From an uncultured Bacteroidota bacterium (GTDB lineage Bacteria > Bacteroidota > Bacteroidia > Flavobacteriales > Flavobacteriaceae), in contig CABXCC010000005.1 of the NCBI GenBank assembly GCA_902510475.1, positions 1 through 64,000 of the forward strand: a stretch of 64,000 bases of DNA, written 5' to 3'. Shown here piece by piece: positions 60,758-64,000 of the stretch. The stretch's first letter is position 1; each line of letters starts with the position of its first letter. A model generated the notes under the pieces. The model had not been told where the DNA came from, ran no database searches, and saw only the letters and a program-made list of their open reading frames with translations. Position numbers and translations under genes: made by a program.

Positions 60758-62368
60758 ATGGTCGTAGTCTCAAACGATTCAGATAATCTCAAAATTTCCT
60801 TAAATCATTTCGGAATAAGCAGTTCTAAAATCAATTACAATTTATCGGTTGAAAAACTGTATAGTTTGTGTGTCGAAAACGATTTAGGAAAATTGACTGA
60901 TAAAAATGTTTTAGCAATCAATACGGGAAAATTTACCGGTAGATCTCCTAAGGACAGGTATATCGTTTCAGATTCAATAACTAAAGATAAAGTTTGGTGG
61001 GGTGAAATTAATAGACCTGTAGATACTCAAATTTTTGATAATTTATATTCAAAGATTACCAATTACTTGTCCGGTAAAGAGCTTTATGTTCGGGATTGTT
61101 ATGCTTGTGCTTCAGAAAAAAATAGATTAAATCTAAGAACAATATGTGAATATCCTTGGAGTGATATTTTTGCTCATAACATGTTTATTAGGCCAGAAGA
61201 AAATGAAAAATTCAATATTGAATGGACTGTGATTTCTGCACCAAAATTTATAGCAACCCCTGAAACTGATGGAATAGATAATCAAAATTTTTCCATAATC
61301 AATTTTTCTAAAAAAGTAATTATTATTGGTGGAACTGGATATACGGGTGAAATAAAAAAAGGTATTTTTTCTGTTTTAAATTTCACTTTGCCTGTTGAAA
61401 AGAATATTTTACCAATGCACTGTAGTGCTAATTCTGGTGTAAAGAATGATACATCTATATTCTTTGGTCTTTCAGGTACCGGTAAAACTACTCTTTCTAC
61501 AGATTCGTCTAGAAAATTAATCGGTGATGACGAACACGGATGGGATGAAAATGACAATATTTTTAATTTTGAAGGTGGATGTTATGCAAAGGTTTTAAAC
61601 TTATCAGCAAAAAAAGAACCAGAAATCTACAATGCAATTAAGCCGGGTTCATTGCTTGAAAATGTGATTTTAGACGATGGTGGTGTTGTAGATTTTAATA
61701 ATAAATCAATTACTCAGAACACTAGAGTAAGTTACCCAATACATTATATTGATAATATTAAAAAACCTTCCTTAGGATCAAATCCAACCAATATCTTTTT
61801 TCTTACTGCTGATGCCTTTGGTGTATTACCACCGATCTCTAAACTAAATCCTAGTCAATCTGCATATCATTTTATTTCAGGATATACATCTAAGTTAGCA
61901 GGTACAGAAGCTGGAGTTGACGAGCCGGTCCCTTCATTTTCAGCGTGCTTTGGAGCTCCTTTTATGCCACTACATCCAACAGTATACGCAAGAATGCTTA
62001 TAAAAAAGATGAAAAATTCAGGTGTCAATGTTTGGCTTGTTAACACAGGTTGGACTGGAGGACCTTATGGGGTTGGGAGAAGAATGGAGTTAAAGTATAC
62101 CAGAGCAATGATTAATGCAGCTATGTCTGGTGAATTGGATAAGGTAAATAGTGAAAATTACCACATCCACTCGGTTTTTAATTTAATGCAACCAAGAATT
62201 TGTCCTAATGTTCCAACCAGTGTACTGAGCCCAAGACAAACATGGAATAATGATGAAAAATATTACAAAAAAGCATATATGCTTTCAGGTGCTTTCATTA
62301 AAAATTTTAAAAAATTTGAGGACCAAGCAGATAGTCAAATTTTGGCTGGAGCCCCAAATATGAAATAA
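60758..62368 (+). CDS. pckA: Phosphoenolpyruvate carboxykinase (ATP)
   Basis: PckA converts oxaloacetate and ATP to phosphoenolpyruvate, ADP and CO2, the first step of gluconeogenesis. The 536-aa enzyme has NTGKFTGRSPKDRYIV near the N-terminus, the active-site and nucleotide blocks GGTGYTGEIKKGIF, MHCSANSG, FFGLSGTGKTTLST (P-loop), IGDDEHGWD and FEGGCYAKV, and later VNTGWTGGPYGVG. Length is normal. It converges with hemD, separated by a single base. Confidence 0.97.
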   Translation: MVVVSNDSDNLKISLNHFGISSSKINYNLSVEKLYSLCVENDLGKLTDKNVLAINTGKFTGRSPKDRYIVSDSITKDKVWWGEINRPVDTQIFDNLYSKITNYLSGKELYVRDCYACASEKNRLNLRTICEYPWSDIFAHNMFIRPEENEKFNIEWTVISAPKFIATPETDGIDNQNFSIINFSKKVIIIGGTGYTGEIKKGIFSVLNFTLPVEKNILPMHCSANSGVKNDTSIFFGLSGTGKTTLSTDSSRKLIGDDEHGWDENDNIFNFEGGCYAKVLNLSAKKEPEIYNAIKPGSLLENVILDDGGVVDFNNKSITQNTRVSYPIHYIDNIKKPSLGSNPTNIFFLTADAFGVLPPISKLNPSQSAYHFISGYTSKLAGTEAGVDEPVPSFSACFGAPFMPLHPTVYARMLIKKMKNSGVNVWLVNTGWTGGPYGVGRRMELKYTRAMINAAMSGELDKVNSENYHIHSVFNLMQPRICPNVPTSVLSPRQTWNNDEKYYKKAYMLSGAFIKNFKKFEDQADSQILAGAPNMK

Positions 62369-62369
62369 A

Positions 62370-63116
62370 TTATCTTTTGTTTGCTTTGGCTATATAATTA
62401 TCTAAAGCCATAGTCATTGACGGAAATTTTGGTGATGGGGCATAGATATCAACTTTTAACCCTTTTTCCTCAACAGTCTTTTTTGTGATTGCTCCAAAAA
62501 CAGCAATTCTTGTATTATTTTGTTTAAAATTTGGGAAATTATGAATTAGTGACTCAATACCAGAGGGACTAAAGAAAACTAAAATATCGTATGTGACGTC
62601 TGCCAGGTGTGATAAGTCACTAATAACAGTCTTGTAAAATACAGATTGCCTCCAGTTAATTTCTATTTCATCAAGTAGCTTAGGAACATCTGGTTTTAGT
62701 TTATCAGTTGTTGGTAAAAGAAATGTTTCATTTTTGTGCTTTTCTATTAAAGGACACAAATCTTTAAATGTTCTTTGGCCAACATATATTTTTCTTTTTC
62801 TGTATACCACATGATTTTGCAGATATAGGGCAACAACTTCTGATTGACAAAAGTACTTCATTGAGTCTGGAACCTTAAACCTCATTTTATCACAAATTCT
62901 AAAGTAGTGATCAACAGCGTACCTACTTGTAAGAATAATCGCAGAAAACTTTGTTAAATCAATTTTTTGTAATCTTATTTCTTTCACAGAAGCTCCTTTA
63001 ACGTGTATGAAAGGGATAAAATCTATCTTGACCTTTCTTCTTTTTTTTAAGTCCAAAAAAGGCGAGTTCTCCAGCTTGGGTCTTGGTTGAGAAACTAATA
63101 TAGTTTTAACTTTCAT
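62370..63116 (-). CDS. hemD: Uroporphyrinogen-III synthase family protein
   Basis: It is expected to cyclise hydroxymethylbilane in haem synthesis. From the ATG at 63116 (MKVKTILVSQPRPKLENSPF) the product is 248 aa; an ATG four codons upstream overlaps the previous gene. The family pattern is seen in FSAIILTSRYAVDHYFRICD, KYFCQSEVVALYLQNH, TFLLPTTDKLKPD, DILVFFSPSGIESLI and IAVFGAITKKTVEEKGL. Bacteroidota members are divergent, so the call rests on pattern and neighbourhood: DUF4271 upstream is the usual partner. Confidence 0.85.
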   Translation of the reverse strand: MKVKTILVSQPRPKLENSPFLDLKKRRKVKIDFIPFIHVKGASVKEIRLQKIDLTKFSAIILTSRYAVDHYFRICDKMRFKVPDSMKYFCQSEVVALYLQNHVVYRKRKIYVGQRTFKDLCPLIEKHKNETFLLPTTDKLKPDVPKLLDEIEINWRQSVFYKTVISDLSHLADVTYDILVFFSPSGIESLIHNFPNFKQNNTRIAVFGAITKKTVEEKGLKVDIYAPSPKFPSMTMALDNYIAKANKR

Positions 63117-63120
63117 TTTG

Positions 63121-63753
63121 TCACACATTTATTATATTACTGATTATGTAGTAATATGGAATAATTTCAAGTGTGCAAAGATACAAAATAAAATAAAACC
63201 AATTTTTATAAATCAGATTTTTAAAAGCAAAAAATATTGAGAAGTGACTGATAATCAAATATAAAAGTATTACTGTTAGTGAAAAATAAACTAATTCCTC
63301 GTTATAATTTTGAGAAAAAATAATTAACATATTTAGAAATAGTACTGGTATCCCCAAGGCGTTAAAATAAAAAAGTTTTGAATTAAGATAATTATTGGAA
63401 ATCCTTTTAAATTCAAACAACCAACCTATAAATTTCTCTAGCAGGTATTTTAAAAAAATAAATAAAATAATATAACATAAATGATTTTCAAAGATATTTA
63501 GAGTAAATTTTCCCTGTGAAAAAATTGTCAATAGAATAGAAATATTTAAAAGAAATACCAACAGATAAATAATATTGATAAATCGAAGTGAAATAAAATC
63601 ATTATTATAAAGCTTACTGAGTAATTTTTTTTTGTGAAGGTGCAAATTGTCATAAAAAATCTCACCGTCTATTTTTTTCAGAATTAATATTAACAGAAAT
63701 GAAAAAAGAAATAAAGAAGTTAATATATCATTTGAAAAATATTCTCTTACCAT
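63121..63753 (-). CDS. DUF4271 membrane protein
   Basis: A 210-aa inner-membrane protein with about six hydrophobic helices and the internal block LLEKFIGWLFEFKRISNNYL followed by YFNALGIPVLFLNMLI, as in DUF4271. The function is unknown. In flavobacteria this gene regularly precedes hemD, as here, where the stop lies 4 bases before the chosen hemD start. It is divergent from the glycosyltransferase gene. Confidence 0.85.
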   Translation of the reverse strand: MVREYFSNDILTSLFLFSFLLILILKKIDGEIFYDNLHLHKKKLLSKLYNNDFISLRFINIIYLLVFLLNISILLTIFSQGKFTLNIFENHLCYIILFIFLKYLLEKFIGWLFEFKRISNNYLNSKLFYFNALGIPVLFLNMLIIFSQNYNEELVYFSLTVILLYLIISHFSIFFAFKNLIYKNWFYFILYLCTLEIIPYYYIISNIINV

Positions 63754-63791
63754 ATCTTTTTAAATAAGATTCCTTTTTAGACTAAAAATTA

Positions 63792-63799
63792 TACTTTTG
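63792..63799 (+). promoter_or_regulatory. -7 promoter element for the last gene
   Basis: TACTTTTG matches TAnnTTTG, 14 bases upstream of the ATG at 63814. Confidence 0.4.
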
Positions 63800-63813
63800 C
63801 AAAAAGCAATTCT

Positions 63814-64000
63814 ATGAAGGATGTTCTAATTATAATTCCCACCTATAACGAGGCAGAAAATATATTAAGAATAATCGAATCAATATTTTCATTACATAAG
63901 GATATTAATATTTTAGTAATAGATGATAATTCACCTGACGGAACTTCTGGTAAAGTTAAAGAAGTTATTTCAAAAACCAATAATAACCTACATCTTAAAA
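63814..64000 (+). CDS. Glycosyltransferase family 2, polyprenol-phosphate mannosyltransferase-like (partial)
   Basis: The window ends inside this gene; 62 residues are visible. It opens MKDVLIIIPTYNEAENILRI and has INILVIDDNSPDGTSGKV, the nucleotide-sugar binding pattern of GT2 enzymes of the dolichol/polyprenol-phosphate mannose synthase type. These transfer a sugar to a lipid carrier at the inner membrane. The C-terminal part is outside the window, so membrane segments cannot be judged. Confidence 0.85.
   Translation, partial: MKDVLIIIPTYNEAENILRIIESIFSLHKDINILVIDDNSPDGTSGKVKEVISKTNNNLHLK

Noticed and set aside
1-64000. tRNA, rRNA and CRISPR loci
   Set aside because: Reading through the intergenic gaps, which are all shorter than 300 bases, I found no cloverleaf-like sequence, rRNA segment or spacer array.

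Overview
The window is AT-rich, densely coded DNA from a member of the Bacteroidota, most likely a marine-type flavobacterium. The evidence is consistent across the window. There are type IX secretion (T9SS) C-terminal sorting domains, the gliding lipoprotein GldD, TonB-dependent receptors and DUF3098/DUF3127/DUF4271 proteins. Single-strand-binding proteins end in DDLPF, Shine-Dalgarno sequences are scarce, and several genes are preceded by the Bacteroidota -7 promoter motif TAnnTTTG. I saw no rRNA, tRNA, CRISPR array or intact insertion sequence.

Layout. 1-1.1 kb: thiL. 1.1-7.9 kb: a cell-surface block with a beta-helix protein, two chaperone-tailed (peptidase S74) fibre proteins, a T9SS cargo protein and a 47-residue exported peptide. 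8-16.5 kb: pepP, the succinate dehydrogenase operon sdhCAB, an Ig-like lipoprotein and glycyl-tRNA synthetase. 16.6-27 kb: three large secreted T9SS cargo proteins, two of them trypsin-like proteases, with a 2,250-bp tract shared by the first and third. 27-36.4 kb: an outer-membrane protein, xth, rng, a 30-aa basic protein, HU, mutY, ssb, gldD and a DMT permease. 36.4-41.3 kb: an M16 protease pair, L21/L27 and a DUF805 protein. 41.4-43.2 kb: phosphopantetheinyl transferase, pnuC and a NadR-like kinase. 43.2-49.3 kb: two TonB-receptor loci, one probably for a metal and one under a TPP riboswitch. 49.4-64 kb: greA, HIT, histidine kinase, DUF3127, a double PPK2 kinase, truB-uppP-DUF3098-ftsX, leuS, saccharopine dehydrogenase with an Lrp regulator, pckA, hemD, DUF4271 and the start of a glycosyltransferase.

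Most striking observations. (1) SdhA carries about 108 extra N-terminal residues that look like the arm-binding domain of a tyrosine recombinase. Four phased GTGTTACA repeats lie just upstream. This suggests that an integrase 5' end was captured in frame by a core respiratory gene. (2) Two secreted proteins share a 2,250-bp tract that appears identical and is flanked by diverged homology on both sides, the signature of recent gene conversion. (3) The probable metal-receptor locus carries two related palindromes 33 bp apart, and a 17-bp hairpin plus T-run with the receptor start codon at its loop. (4) A 47-aa exported peptide with a 10-residue predicted mature end lies between surface-fibre genes. 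(5) greA has a terminator-like hairpin at the very 5' end of its leader, and the TPP-controlled receptor has a long inverted repeat next to its start codon.
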